NCBI GenBank assembly: GCA_963977425.1
Contig: CAXBOO010000003.1
Location: 124,001-188,000 of the forward strand
DNA length: 64,000 nucleotides
Source: CAXBOO01 sp963977425
GTDB lineage: Bacteria > Bacteroidota > Bacteroidia > Flavobacteriales_D > Luteibaculaceae
Direction: 5' to 3'
Shown: positions 46,117 through 54,214 of the stretch, piece by piece
Numbering within the stretch: the first letter of the stretch is position 1
Layout of the letters: the number at the start of each line of letters is the position of its first letter
Notes under the pieces: generated by a model
What the model was told of the DNA's origin: nothing
Seen by the model: the letters and a program-made list of their open reading frames with translations, nothing else
The model's database searches: none
Program-made: the position numbers and the translations under genes

Positions 46117-46906
46117 AGACTGACATTTTTACATCTTCAATTGGCCATTCTCTGCTATCAGCCTTGAGAAGGCTTATTTTTTCAGCTACTTCCAATCCAG
46201 ATATCACTTCACCAAAAACGGTATGTTGATAATCTAAATGAGGTGTTCCACCTTCGGTTTGATATCGTATTAAATCTTCTTTAGAATACTGTATGCCATT
46301 GTCACGCTCAATAGCCTGTAATTGAACAGGGGCCATTTTTTTGCCTAGTACAATATAAAAATCAAAGGCAGTTGACACTTTTTTGGGATTATCGCCATAC
46401 GTACGCGACATACCTACGGCACCACGAAAGTGTCGTCGTCTAGAATTAAATTCAGCTGGTAGATGGTAATCGCCAATTGCAAATCGACGGCTTTGTATGT
46501 TGTCGTTATCGGCATCGCCACCTTGAACTATAAAATCAGGAGAAACTCTATAAAACAAAGTACTGTCGTAGTAACTCTTCTCTTTAACGAGATACAGAAA
46601 ATTACCGCTATGAATGGGAGTGTCGTCGTATAGTTTTAGAACAATATCACCAAATTTTGTAGTGATTTTAAAGCGCCTTTCTGAATTGTCTTGTAGGTAC
46701 TTTTTGAAAGTAGATACAGCATTGTCGTTCGTTAGATACAGAAACTTGCTTCTTTGTTCTTGTACAGAAATCTCTTTCTTAATTTTTTTAGAGGGAGTTT
46801 CTACTTGTTTATTATCCTTCTTACTAATTGATGAATCAGAGCAGGATGCAAAACCAATAAAAAAGAGAGCAATACTAGTTAACTTCCAAGTCGTACAACT
46901 GTTCAT
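46103..46906 (-). CDS. Cyclophilin-type peptidyl-prolyl isomerase lipoprotein
   Basis: 267 residues. The lipobox is FASC, so the protein is membrane-anchored. After a charged linker (about 25-50), the cyclophilin domain (about 90-265) shows FGDIVLKLYDDTPIHSGNFL, FYRVSPDFIVQGGD, and later TVFGEVISGLEVAEKIS, all cyclophilin hallmarks. It catalyses cis-trans isomerisation at prolines during envelope protein folding. Its start overlaps the previous gene by 32 bases, placing it third in a TerC-hypothetical-cyclophilin operon. Confidence 0.93.
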   Translation of the reverse strand: MNSCTTWKLTSIALFFIGFASCSDSSISKKDNKQVETPSKKIKKEISVQEQRSKFLYLTNDNAVSTFKKYLQDNSERRFKITTKFGDIVLKLYDDTPIHSGNFLYLVKEKSYYDSTLFYRVSPDFIVQGGDADNDNIQSRRFAIGDYHLPAEFNSRRRHFRGAVGMSRTYGDNPKKVSTAFDFYIVLGKKMAPVQLQAIERDNGIQYSKEDLIRYQTEGGTPHLDYQHTVFGEVISGLEVAEKISLLKADSREWPIEDVKMSVSIVD

Positions 46907-47336
46907 CTTGTTCGTAAGGTTCGTCTTCGAAAGTTATGCCTGGATTAAGTCTCACTAAAGTTTCTTGGAGGGTTTCATCCGAAGGACGACCAGCCATTAA
47001 AGCCCTTTCGTTGTCCGAATACTCAAAGTTTTTTGGGAAGTCAGGGTTATTGAACATGTACACATTGAATACCAAATCGCGGGCATAATTTGAATGGTAC
47101 AATGCATTTTTGAAATCACCTTTTTCATAAAAGGCTTTTGCCTGACGCTGATGTTTTACCGACTTAGCAAAAATCCCTCTTTGTTCTTTCTCACGAACTT
47201 TGGCTAAGTCTTTGTGGGTTATTTTAATGATTCTAGCCGTTTTGTTTAAGTACGTTTTCGATTTTGTTTTAAGATACAATTGGCCATGAGAGCTGAATGC
47301 AAATAGGCTAAGGCAAAGTATAAGTAGTGCGCGCAT
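46875..47336 (-). CDS. Exported hypothetical protein
   Basis: 153 residues with a signal peptide ending SSHGQ. The mature part is basic and helical (VREKEQRGIFAKSVKHQRQ, followed by AKAFYEKGDFKNALYHSNYARD, a single TPR-like helix pair), and ends acidic (GITFEDEPYEQDEQLYDLE). No family is recognised. Its ATG overlaps the TerC stop as TAATG, and its 3' end overlaps the cyclophilin gene by 32 bases, so the three are translated together. A role in the envelope is inferred. Confidence 0.65.
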   Translation of the reverse strand: MRALLILCLSLFAFSSHGQLYLKTKSKTYLNKTARIIKITHKDLAKVREKEQRGIFAKSVKHQRQAKAFYEKGDFKNALYHSNYARDLVFNVYMFNNPDFPKNFEYSDNERALMAGRPSDETLQETLVRLNPGITFEDEPYEQDEQLYDLEVN

Positions 47337-48055
47337 TAGTGTGATTTTTTACGGGTTTTAATATTAACAAATTCTACAAGCAAAGAAAACGCTACCGCGA
47401 AGTAAATATAGCCTTTTGGTATGTGAGTACCAATTGCTTGAATTTCTAGAACCAAGGTAAATCCAATAAGGATTAGAAATGCTAAGGCCAATACTTGCAA
47501 CGAAGGATGTTTGTTTATGAAATTGCTTACAGCGCCTCCAAATGCAATCATTATACCAATCGATATAACCACGGCGATCATCATAATGGCTAGGTTTTCG
47601 GTAAGTCCAATAGCCGTTAAAATAGAATCGACAGAGAAAACGATATCAAGCAATACAATTTGGATGATGGCTTTGCTGAAACTAGTAGATGCTTTTTTCT
47701 GTTGCTCTTCTAAATGCTCTTTAGGAAACATTTTGTGCGAAAGTTCCGACACCGCCTTGGCTATTAAGAACAGGCCGCCAACTAGGAGTATGACATCTTT
47801 CCCGCTAAAATCGTATCCAAAGACAGTGAACCAAGTAGTTTGCAAAGCCACTAAATAACTTACGAATGAAAGCAAGATCAATCGAACTCCCATAGCGAGT
47901 ACCAATCCCAATGTTCTTGCTTTTTTCTGTTGGTGAACCTCTAATTTGTTGCTTAATATGCTGATAAATATGATGTTATCAATACCTAAAACCACTTCTA
48001 GAATGGTAAGTGTTAATAAAGCCATCAAAGCTTCTACTGTAAAAATGCTTTCCAT
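47336..48055 (-). CDS. TerC-family integral membrane protein
   Basis: 239 residues with about seven membrane segments. The family's acidic intramembrane motifs are visible: EVVLGIDNIIFISILSNKL (about 19-37) and IVLLDIVFSVDSILTAIGL. TerC-family members act as manganese exporters (in Firmicutes, loading secreted enzymes) or tellurite-resistance proteins. It is first in an operon with an exported hypothetical and the cyclophilin lipoprotein; the link to folding or metallation of exported proteins is attractive but inferred. It is transcribed away from the lipase operon, 30 bases apart. Confidence 0.93.
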   Translation of the reverse strand: MESIFTVEALMALLTLTILEVVLGIDNIIFISILSNKLEVHQQKKARTLGLVLAMGVRLILLSFVSYLVALQTTWFTVFGYDFSGKDVILLVGGLFLIAKAVSELSHKMFPKEHLEEQQKKASTSFSKAIIQIVLLDIVFSVDSILTAIGLTENLAIMMIAVVISIGIMIAFGGAVSNFINKHPSLQVLALAFLILIGFTLVLEIQAIGTHIPKGYIYFAVAFSLLVEFVNIKTRKKSH

Positions 48056-48067
48056 GTACTAATTGAA

Positions 48068-48075
48068 TACTTTTG
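48068..48075 (+). promoter_or_regulatory. Candidate -7 promoter element of the hydrolase operon
   Basis: TACTTTTG matches TAnnTTTG exactly, ten bases before the ATG at 48086, implying a leader of about five or six bases. The -33 match is poor. It lies in the 30-base gap shared with the divergent TerC gene. Confidence 0.45.
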
Positions 48076-48085
48076 CAGCAAGTTT

Positions 48086-48922
48086 ATGAATTTACCTTCG
48101 TCTGACGATCAGTTTGAACAAATTTGTGGATATCAAATTCGATTCAAAACAGTTATACCTAATCGGGCAAAAGCACATATTGTGTTTGTTCATGGATTAG
48201 GTGAACATGGCAATAGATACGACTCCATTGCTAGGCAATTTAATGCGGAAGGTTTTGCTACCACTCAATTTGATTTGCCCGGTCATGGACAAAGTAGCGG
48301 TGTAAGAGGCGACATAACCCGCTATTATCAGTTCTATACCATTATCAACCATTTTAAAAACAAGTTGGAGCATTTACCCAACATTTTGTTTGCTCATAGT
48401 ATGGGAGGCAACATTGCATTCAATTATTTGTTGCAGAAAAGCACCAACCCAACTATTTGTGCAAGCATTGGTTCGCCTTGGCTACAGTTAGCATTTAAAC
48501 CAAGCAATATCAAAATTGTTTTGGCTAGAGTGGCCATGAAATTTGCGCCAAAAATGATACAAAACACCGGTTTAGAAACCAGTGGGATTTCTCGAACTAC
48601 AGAAGAAGTAAGACGTTACAGTCAAGATAGATTGATTCACAGTTTTATTTCACCCAGGTTGTTTACCCTAATACAAACAAAAGGATTAAGACTAAAAAAG
48701 CGAATTCAAGAACTTACTACGCCTGTATTTTTGTATCACGGAGAAAAGGATGTTATTACAAGTTTTAAAGCTTCTAAAGAGCTTTCTTCGTTAAGTAATA
48801 AAATAGAATTCACATCATATAAAGAAGCCTATCACGAAGTACATAATGAACCTGAAAAGGACATTTTGTTTGCTTCAATATTGAATTTTTATAATCAGCA
48901 ATTAATTAAAAATGAAACCTGA
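48086..48922 (+). CDS. Alpha/beta hydrolase, monoacylglycerol-lipase-like
   Basis: 278 residues. The fold is of the serine-aminopeptidase S33/lysophospholipase type: FVHGLGEHGNRYD (about 33-45), FDLPGHGQSSG, nucleophile elbow AHSMGG (Ser about 113), acid in YHGEKDVIT and His in YHEVHNEPEKD. Enzymes with this arrangement act on monoacylglycerols or lysophospholipids. Its end overlaps the DUF493 gene by 11 bases; the small gene after that overlaps by one more base, so a three-gene unit is likely. Confidence 0.9.
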   Translation: MNLPSSDDQFEQICGYQIRFKTVIPNRAKAHIVFVHGLGEHGNRYDSIARQFNAEGFATTQFDLPGHGQSSGVRGDITRYYQFYTIINHFKNKLEHLPNILFAHSMGGNIAFNYLLQKSTNPTICASIGSPWLQLAFKPSNIKIVLARVAMKFAPKMIQNTGLETSGISRTTEEVRRYSQDRLIHSFISPRLFTLIQTKGLRLKKRIQELTTPVFLYHGEKDVITSFKASKELSSLSNKIEFTSYKEAYHEVHNEPEKDILFASILNFYNQQLIKNET

Positions 48923-49184
48923 ACAAGAAATTAAACTCCGTGCTCAACTCGATGAATTACATCAATGGCCCAGCAAGTACATGTTCAAATTTATTGTGCC
49001 GAATGATCCATTAAAAAGAAAAGAAATAGAAGATTCATTTGACGGGGCTGCACAGATAAACTCCCGTTTATCTAGCAAAGGTACGTACTCGGCCTATACT
49101 ATAATAGTAGATGGCCAATCAACCAATCACATCATAGAATTATATCGAAAAGTCGGTAAAATTGAAGGATTAAGAAGTTTATAA
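48912..49184 (+). CDS. DUF493 (YbeD-like) protein
   Basis: 90 residues, the full family length. The opening ELHQWPSKYMFKFIVPND and the later SRLSSKGTYSAYTIIVDGQS are typical of DUF493/YbeD, an ACT-like fold. In E. coli the gene sits beside lipoate genes; here it lies between a lipase-like gene (11-base overlap) and a small membrane gene (TAATG overlap). Function unknown. Confidence 0.88.
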   Translation: MKPEQEIKLRAQLDELHQWPSKYMFKFIVPNDPLKRKEIEDSFDGAAQINSRLSSKGTYSAYTIIVDGQSTNHIIELYRKVGKIEGLRSL

Positions 49185-49537
49185 TGAAAGAGTTACTAAG
49201 TATATTACTAGTCAGTTTGGTTTTACTAACCATTTTTGTTGCTATAAAGGTTTACAGAGCTAAAATGAAAGCCAACGCAATGGTTTTGTGTCATTTCCGT
49301 TTTGAAGAATTGTTTTGGGATGCTCCAAAAAATGCATGGCAACTCAAGCTTGAATTATTTAAAAAGGAAACACTTTTGGTAAAAGCTTTAGACGAAAACA
49401 AAGAGTGTTATTACGAACAAACTTTTGATTTACCAAGTGGAACTCTCATTATTGGATTAGATTCGATCGAATTCAAAAAAGCTGCTTCTGTTGAAGTTAT
49501 AAGTTCGGATAAGAGCTATTTCAAAGTTTTGAAGTAG
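49184..49537 (+). CDS. Small single-pass membrane protein, unknown
   Basis: 117 residues with one N-terminal hydrophobic helix (LLSILLVSLVLLTIFVAIKVYR) and a beta-rich soluble part (HFRFEELFWDAPKNAWQLKLEL). No family is recognised. Its ATG overlaps the DUF493 stop as TAATG, so it belongs to that operon. Confidence 0.7.
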   Translation: MKELLSILLVSLVLLTIFVAIKVYRAKMKANAMVLCHFRFEELFWDAPKNAWQLKLELFKKETLLVKALDENKECYYEQTFDLPSGTLIIGLDSIEFKKAASVEVISSDKSYFKVLK

Positions 49538-49583
49538 TTTGCAAAGAAATGTCCTTTGTCGACAAATATTTAGCTCTTATACT

Positions 49584-50525
49584 ATGAAACGTCTAATATT
49601 TCTAATTGTACTCATTGTTTTTTCATTCAACAGCTATGCCCAAATCAGAATGGGGGCGCTTAACATTAAGCAGAGTACGAATAAAAAAGAAGTAGAAAAA
49701 AACAGAAGAAATTTTCTAAATCAAAAAACTTTGTTTGTTTTTCCGGGCTTTTTTCCAAAAACAACTTTCGAAAACATTTTAAATGAGGTATGGGACGCTA
49801 CTACTTTCGAAGTAGTAATGGAAAGTGAATTTAATGATTCAGAAGTAAAACCTGGAGATGCAATTGTTCGGTATAGAAGAATAAATACATTATATGATGG
49901 CGATTTAGGCTCTACTTATTGTCTTTTAGAATTTCAGAACATAGAGAGCACTTATCAAATAGAAAACGAAACTAAATGGAGATCTTTTAAAGTAGCAACT
50001 GTCTTTTATACTCCTAGAATTATCACACCCGATGATAAAAAAACTCTAGTTGATGATCCCAAATTTGAAATCATGAATTTCAACGCAGGATACTTAAAAA
50101 ACCACTTGCAAACGATTAATAATGCGCTTAAAAAAAACCTTTCCATAGAAGTATATAACAGCTATGAAAAAGATGAGTTAGAGCAGTTGAAAAGAAAAAC
50201 TCTTTATGTTGATAACACTGTTCTGTATAGAATTAACGCGCTATCTGGAAAAGAAAAGGATGCACCGCAAATCGAAGATTTATTTAAAGATTATCCTTAT
50301 AAGTATGAAGTAGTTGATTCTGAATATATTGATAAATTAATTTTTGAAAAAGAATCCGTAGACTTCTACTATTTAGCATACAATCAAATCAACCCCAATA
50401 AAATAATTTCAGTTGTTAATGGCAAAACGGGCGCTATCATATACCATGAGCATACTGGATTTACGTACAACATAAAATCAAAAGACATCAAAGAATTGAG
50501 TAACCATATTAAAAAAACTAAGTAA
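49584..50525 (+). CDS. Exported hypothetical protein
   Basis: 313 residues from the ATG at 49584 (MKRLIFLIVLIVFSFNSYAQ), a standard signal peptide; the upstream in-frame TTG is rejected. The mature sequence has a beta-rich N-terminal part (about 25-120, with NQKTLFVFPGFFPKTTFENIL), a central charged helical stretch (SYEKDELEQLKRKTLY) and a C-terminal beta part ending SNHIKKTK. It is not recognised. It stands 46 bases after the previous gene and its own operon membership is unclear. Confidence 0.7.
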   Translation: MKRLIFLIVLIVFSFNSYAQIRMGALNIKQSTNKKEVEKNRRNFLNQKTLFVFPGFFPKTTFENILNEVWDATTFEVVMESEFNDSEVKPGDAIVRYRRINTLYDGDLGSTYCLLEFQNIESTYQIENETKWRSFKVATVFYTPRIITPDDKKTLVDDPKFEIMNFNAGYLKNHLQTINNALKKNLSIEVYNSYEKDELEQLKRKTLYVDNTVLYRINALSGKEKDAPQIEDLFKDYPYKYEVVDSEYIDKLIFEKESVDFYYLAYNQINPNKIISVVNGKTGAIIYHEHTGFTYNIKSKDIKELSNHIKKTK

Positions 50526-50653
50526 GGGAATTTCTAGCTTACTGCTAATAGTGTCGAAAAACATTCAAGGATTGGTGAACAATTTATTTTATTGTAACAG
50601 CTTCAGTCAATATATTGTTTGGTGTTGGTATTGAAGTAAATTTCATACACAAA

Positions 50654-50730
50654 CAAGTTTCGGCTATGGTTGTTGGGGTCTGATAATAGAGATTTTCTCG
50701 GATTTTCCGCGCAATTCATAGCCGTACTTG
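50654..50730. repeat. Intergenic stem-loop element of unknown nature
   Basis: CAAGT-TT-CGGCTATG (50654-50668) pairs with CATAGCCG-T-ACTTG (50717-50730), 13 base pairs with a small internal loop. The 48-base interior contains two more short hairpins, GAGATTTTCTC and CGGATTTTCCG. It is less AT-rich than its surroundings and unlike the window's terminators. It lies 61 bases before the lipoprotein gene. It resembles the folding of recombination or mobile-element sites but no such family is identified. Confidence 0.45.
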
Positions 50731-50790
50731 CAAAAAACAATAATATTTTTCATCAGATAATATCCCTTCCGTTTCTTAGTTATTGTTGTT

Positions 50791-51960
50791 ATGATGATAA
50801 GATACAGGTTATTATTAATAACTTTTTTCTTAATGCTTTTCTCATGCAAAAAAGAAAATGTAATTAATTCTAATTCAACAATTTGCTCATTTCAAAAAAA
50901 CATTGGAGGTTCATCAGATGATCTTTCAAATTCTATTGTTATTAAAGGTGATTTCATTTATGTATTGGGTCACTCTAACAGTTTCGGGGATGTTAATGGA
51001 GATCATTATCTCATTAAATTGGATCTAGAAGGAAATATAATTTTCGAAAAAACCTACGGAGGGAATTTAGCAGAAGAAGGGGTAAGAATTATAGAAACTT
51101 CTGATGGTAATTTCATTCTATTGGGCATAACAGAAAGTTACGGGAGTGGGAATAAAGATATACACGTCATAAAAATAGATTGTAATGGAGTTGTTATATG
51201 GGAGAAATATTTTGGTGGATTAGCAGACGATACACCTTCTGATATAATAGAAACAAAAAACTCTGAATTTTGTATTTCGGCAACTACTGAAAGCTTTGGC
51301 GCTGGCGCTCGTGATATTTATTTAATGTGGATAGATCAAAGTGGAAATTTAGTCCGTGAGAGAACTTTTGGCGGAATTGAAAATGACGGAAGCTCGAATT
51401 TAATTGAAATTGAAAACAATCAAATAATGCTATATGGTTATACTCGAAATTTTGGTGCGAATAGCAGAGATCTTTACTTAATGAAAGTCTCATCGATTGG
51501 AGATTCTCTACGGGCGAAAAGATATGGTGGTAGTGGTTATGAAGAAAGTCAAGGTTTTGTAAGAACTTCTAAAGGTGGTTTTCTAATAAACGGTCATTCA
51601 TCTAGTACAGATCCAAATCATAATATGTATGCTTTAGAAATTGATTCCAATGGAAATATAATATGGGAAAATAATTATGGTGGTGCATTGCATGATGGAG
51701 GTCAAGCAGTGCTAATAAATAATGAAGGGAATTATGTTTTACTTGGAAGAAGTATGAGTTTCGGAAATGGCAATAGTGATATGTATTTGGTTGTAACTAA
51801 TCCAAATGGTGAGTTAATTTCAGAAGAGATAATTGGTGGTTATAAAAATGACATTGGTCTAGATATTATTGAATACAAATCGTTCTATTTTATTATCGGG
51901 TATTCCGATTCTTTTGGTTCTGGTGATAATGATGCCTATATAGTTAAACTAAAAAAATAG
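50791..51960 (+). CDS. Lipoprotein with seven propeller-type repeats
   Basis: 389 residues; either of two ATGs may start it. The lipobox FSC (Cys19) marks a lipoprotein. Seven repeats of about 52 residues follow, with a recurring YGGxxxD, DIIETxxGxFILxG, SFGxGxxDxYLxKID and GNIIWEK pattern; this number and length suit a seven-bladed beta-propeller. No catalytic residues are seen, so binding is likely. Codons are very AT-rich compared with neighbours. It is flanked by the structured element before it and the ptrB gene after it, and no operon partner is apparent. Confidence 0.78.
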   Translation: MMIRYRLLLITFFLMLFSCKKENVINSNSTICSFQKNIGGSSDDLSNSIVIKGDFIYVLGHSNSFGDVNGDHYLIKLDLEGNIIFEKTYGGNLAEEGVRIIETSDGNFILLGITESYGSGNKDIHVIKIDCNGVVIWEKYFGGLADDTPSDIIETKNSEFCISATTESFGAGARDIYLMWIDQSGNLVRERTFGGIENDGSSNLIEIENNQIMLYGYTRNFGANSRDLYLMKVSSIGDSLRAKRYGGSGYEESQGFVRTSKGGFLINGHSSSTDPNHNMYALEIDSNGNIIWENNYGGALHDGGQAVLINNEGNYVLLGRSMSFGNGNSDMYLVVTNPNGELISEEIIGGYKNDIGLDIIEYKSFYFIIGYSDSFGSGDNDAYIVKLKK

Positions 51961-51994
51961 AACACCTTCTAACAAACCTAAATAGCAGCTTTGT

Positions 51995-54091
51995 TTACCT
52001 AGTAATCCCTTCTAAGCCCAACAAAAAGGCATACTCTAAAGCCAGTTCTTCAAATTGCTTAAAACGACCAGAGGCACCGCCATGACCTGCATCCATATTG
52101 CAATGCATCATCAATAAATTATCATCGGTTTTAAATTCTCTTAATCGAGCTATCCATTTTGCTGGTTCCCAATATTGTACTTGACTGTCGTGCAAACCGG
52201 TTGTAATCAACAAGTTTGGATATACTTGAGGCTTGATGTTATCGTAAGGAGAATATTGCAACATATAGTCGTAAAATGTTTTCTCTTTTGGATTTCCCCA
52301 TTCATCGAACTCATTGGTAGTCAGCGGAATGCTTTCATCCAACATGGTATTGATAACATCTACAAAAGGTACTTGAGCTACCATGCCCTTGAATAACCCT
52401 GGAGCCATATTAGCAACAGCACCCATCAACAAACCTCCTGCAGATCCGCCCATAGCATGGATATGCTCAGAACTGGTGTAATTAAGAGCTATCAATCCTT
52501 TAGCTACATCAATGTAATCTGTAAATGTGTTGAGTTTGTTCAACAATCGACCATTATCATACCATTGGCGTCCTTTTATTTCTCCACCTCTAATGTGTGC
52601 AATTGCAAAAGCAAAACCTCTATCAAGTAAGGTTAAACGAGAAGAACTGAACCAAGGCTCAATGATGTGCCCGTAAGATCCATATGCATACAAGAGTAGG
52701 GGTGTTTTGGCGTTTAATTCGGTGGTGTTTTTATACACCATGGTTACGGGGACCAATTCACCATCTCTAGCCTTTATCTCAAATCGTTTGCTTGTGTATT
52801 CGCTAGGGTTATGCCCACCAATAACTTCTTGTACTTTAAGCGTTTTACTTTCTTTTGATTTAAAATTATATTCTATTACGGATAAAGGGGTTGTTGGAGA
52901 TGAATAAGCATAGCGTAAGTTTTCTGAGTCAAACTGAATGTTGCCAGTTGGGTAAGCAACGTATGCTTCATCTTTGAAATCTAGGTAATAATCCTGCTTT
53001 AAATCATGTATTGGCATGATGCGGATTTGAGGAAGGCAATTGCTACGTTCGGTAACCACCAAATAGTTGTCGAATACATCTAAATCCTCTAATAGTACAT
53101 CTTTGCGTTCACCAATAAGCAATTTCCAATTTTCAAATTTGGTATCATCAACAGAACATCTAAGCAAGGAGAAGTTTTTCGCTTTACCCGATAAATTACT
53201 GACGATATAAAACGAATCACGATGGTGCATAACGCTGTATTCGTGCTTCTTATCGCGAGGAATGAATTCTTTGAATTCGCTCAAAGGTTCGTTCGCTTTA
53301 ATGTATAAAGTATGCGACGATTCTGTACTCGATGTGCCAATCATGATGTACTCATCCGACTTGCTACTACCAACACCAATGTAATACGACGGATCGGTTT
53401 CATGATACACCAATTCAGCTTTTTGAGTTTCCATGTCGAAGCGAAAAATCTTTTCACTCAATAAGGTTTGCTCATTTTTAGATGTATAAAATAAGTAACG
53501 ACCACAAGTAGACCAAGCAGTACCACCACTGGTATTTTCTATAGTAGTATCTAAAAATTTCTGTGTTGATAAGTCCAGAAAACGAATGGTATAAATTCTT
53601 CTACCGCTTGTATCTTCAGCAAATGCCAATAGTTTGTTGTCCATAGCTAAGTTCAAACCTGAAGCACTATAGTACGATTTACCTTCTGCTAGTTGGTTTA
53701 CATCCAACATGATTTCCTCGCTGTTGTCTAGGCTATCTTTTTTACGACAGTGGAAAGCATATTCTTTTTCATTTTCAAATCGTGTATAATACCAATATCC
53801 ACGATGAAAAATAGGTACTGAATTATCGTCTTTTTTTATGCGTCCTTTCAATTCCTCAAAGAGGTCTTTTTGAAATGGTTCAGTTGGTTTCAATACCGAT
53901 TTGGTGTATGCGTTCTCAGCATTAAGGTAGTCCAACACCGATTGTGTATGCTCATCTGGATTGTCAGCGTTTTTTTGTTCGTCACTCAAACGCATCCAGT
54001 GGTATTCGTCTACGCGAGTATGTCCGTGTATACTGTGTATTTCTTCCTTCTTATTGGCAATAGGCGCCTTATTGTCTGTATTGAATACCAT
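51995..54091 (-). CDS. ptrB: Oligopeptidase B (prolyl-oligopeptidase family)
   Basis: 698 residues without a signal peptide, so cytoplasmic. The N-terminal phrase DEYHWMRLSD, the propeller (about 70-400) and the hydrolase domain with nucleophile GGSAGGLL, then LLITTGLHDSQV and HCNMDAGHGG match oligopeptidase B, which cleaves short peptides after Arg or Lys. Same length as the lipoprotein peptidase at 41945 by coincidence. It is followed at 54150 by the T9SS esterase's terminator on the same strand. Confidence 0.92.
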   Translation of the reverse strand: MVFNTDNKAPIANKKEEIHSIHGHTRVDEYHWMRLSDEQKNADNPDEHTQSVLDYLNAENAYTKSVLKPTEPFQKDLFEELKGRIKKDDNSVPIFHRGYWYYTRFENEKEYAFHCRKKDSLDNSEEIMLDVNQLAEGKSYYSASGLNLAMDNKLLAFAEDTSGRRIYTIRFLDLSTQKFLDTTIENTSGGTAWSTCGRYLFYTSKNEQTLLSEKIFRFDMETQKAELVYHETDPSYYIGVGSSKSDEYIMIGTSSTESSHTLYIKANEPLSEFKEFIPRDKKHEYSVMHHRDSFYIVSNLSGKAKNFSLLRCSVDDTKFENWKLLIGERKDVLLEDLDVFDNYLVVTERSNCLPQIRIMPIHDLKQDYYLDFKDEAYVAYPTGNIQFDSENLRYAYSSPTTPLSVIEYNFKSKESKTLKVQEVIGGHNPSEYTSKRFEIKARDGELVPVTMVYKNTTELNAKTPLLLYAYGSYGHIIEPWFSSSRLTLLDRGFAFAIAHIRGGEIKGRQWYDNGRLLNKLNTFTDYIDVAKGLIALNYTSSEHIHAMGGSAGGLLMGAVANMAPGLFKGMVAQVPFVDVINTMLDESIPLTTNEFDEWGNPKEKTFYDYMLQYSPYDNIKPQVYPNLLITTGLHDSQVQYWEPAKWIARLREFKTDDNLLMMHCNMDAGHGGASGRFKQFEELALEYAFLLGLEGITR

Positions 54092-54149
54092 ATTGCAAGA
54101 ATACTAAGAAGCCTTCACACAACTGTTATTTAGACATTAGATTTTCTCT

Positions 54150-54187
54150 AAAAAAAGAAAACCCAATCAAGAATATCTTGACTGGGT
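54150..54187 (-). terminator. Intrinsic terminator after the T9SS esterase gene
   Basis: The arms AACCCAATCAAG and CTTGACTGGGTT pair with one mismatch around AATAT; the minus strand then reads TTCTTTTTTT. It lies 27 bases after the stop codon. Confidence 0.82.
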
Positions 54188-54214
54188 TATGATTATAGAG
54201 ATATTTAAAGAAAA

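Noticed and set aside
50654..50730. Integron attC site
   Set aside because: The expected GTTRRRY and RYYYAAC core boxes are not present at the ends, and no second site follows the lipoprotein gene.
50664..50867. Small open frames on both strands before the lipoprotein gene
   Set aside because: They overlap each other, the structured element and the true gene, with no recognisable domain.
41945..54091. Duplicate peptidase genes (both 698 residues)
   Set aside because: The lipoprotein (41945) is a prolyl oligopeptidase and the cytoplasmic one (51995) an oligopeptidase B; they share the fold, not close sequence.
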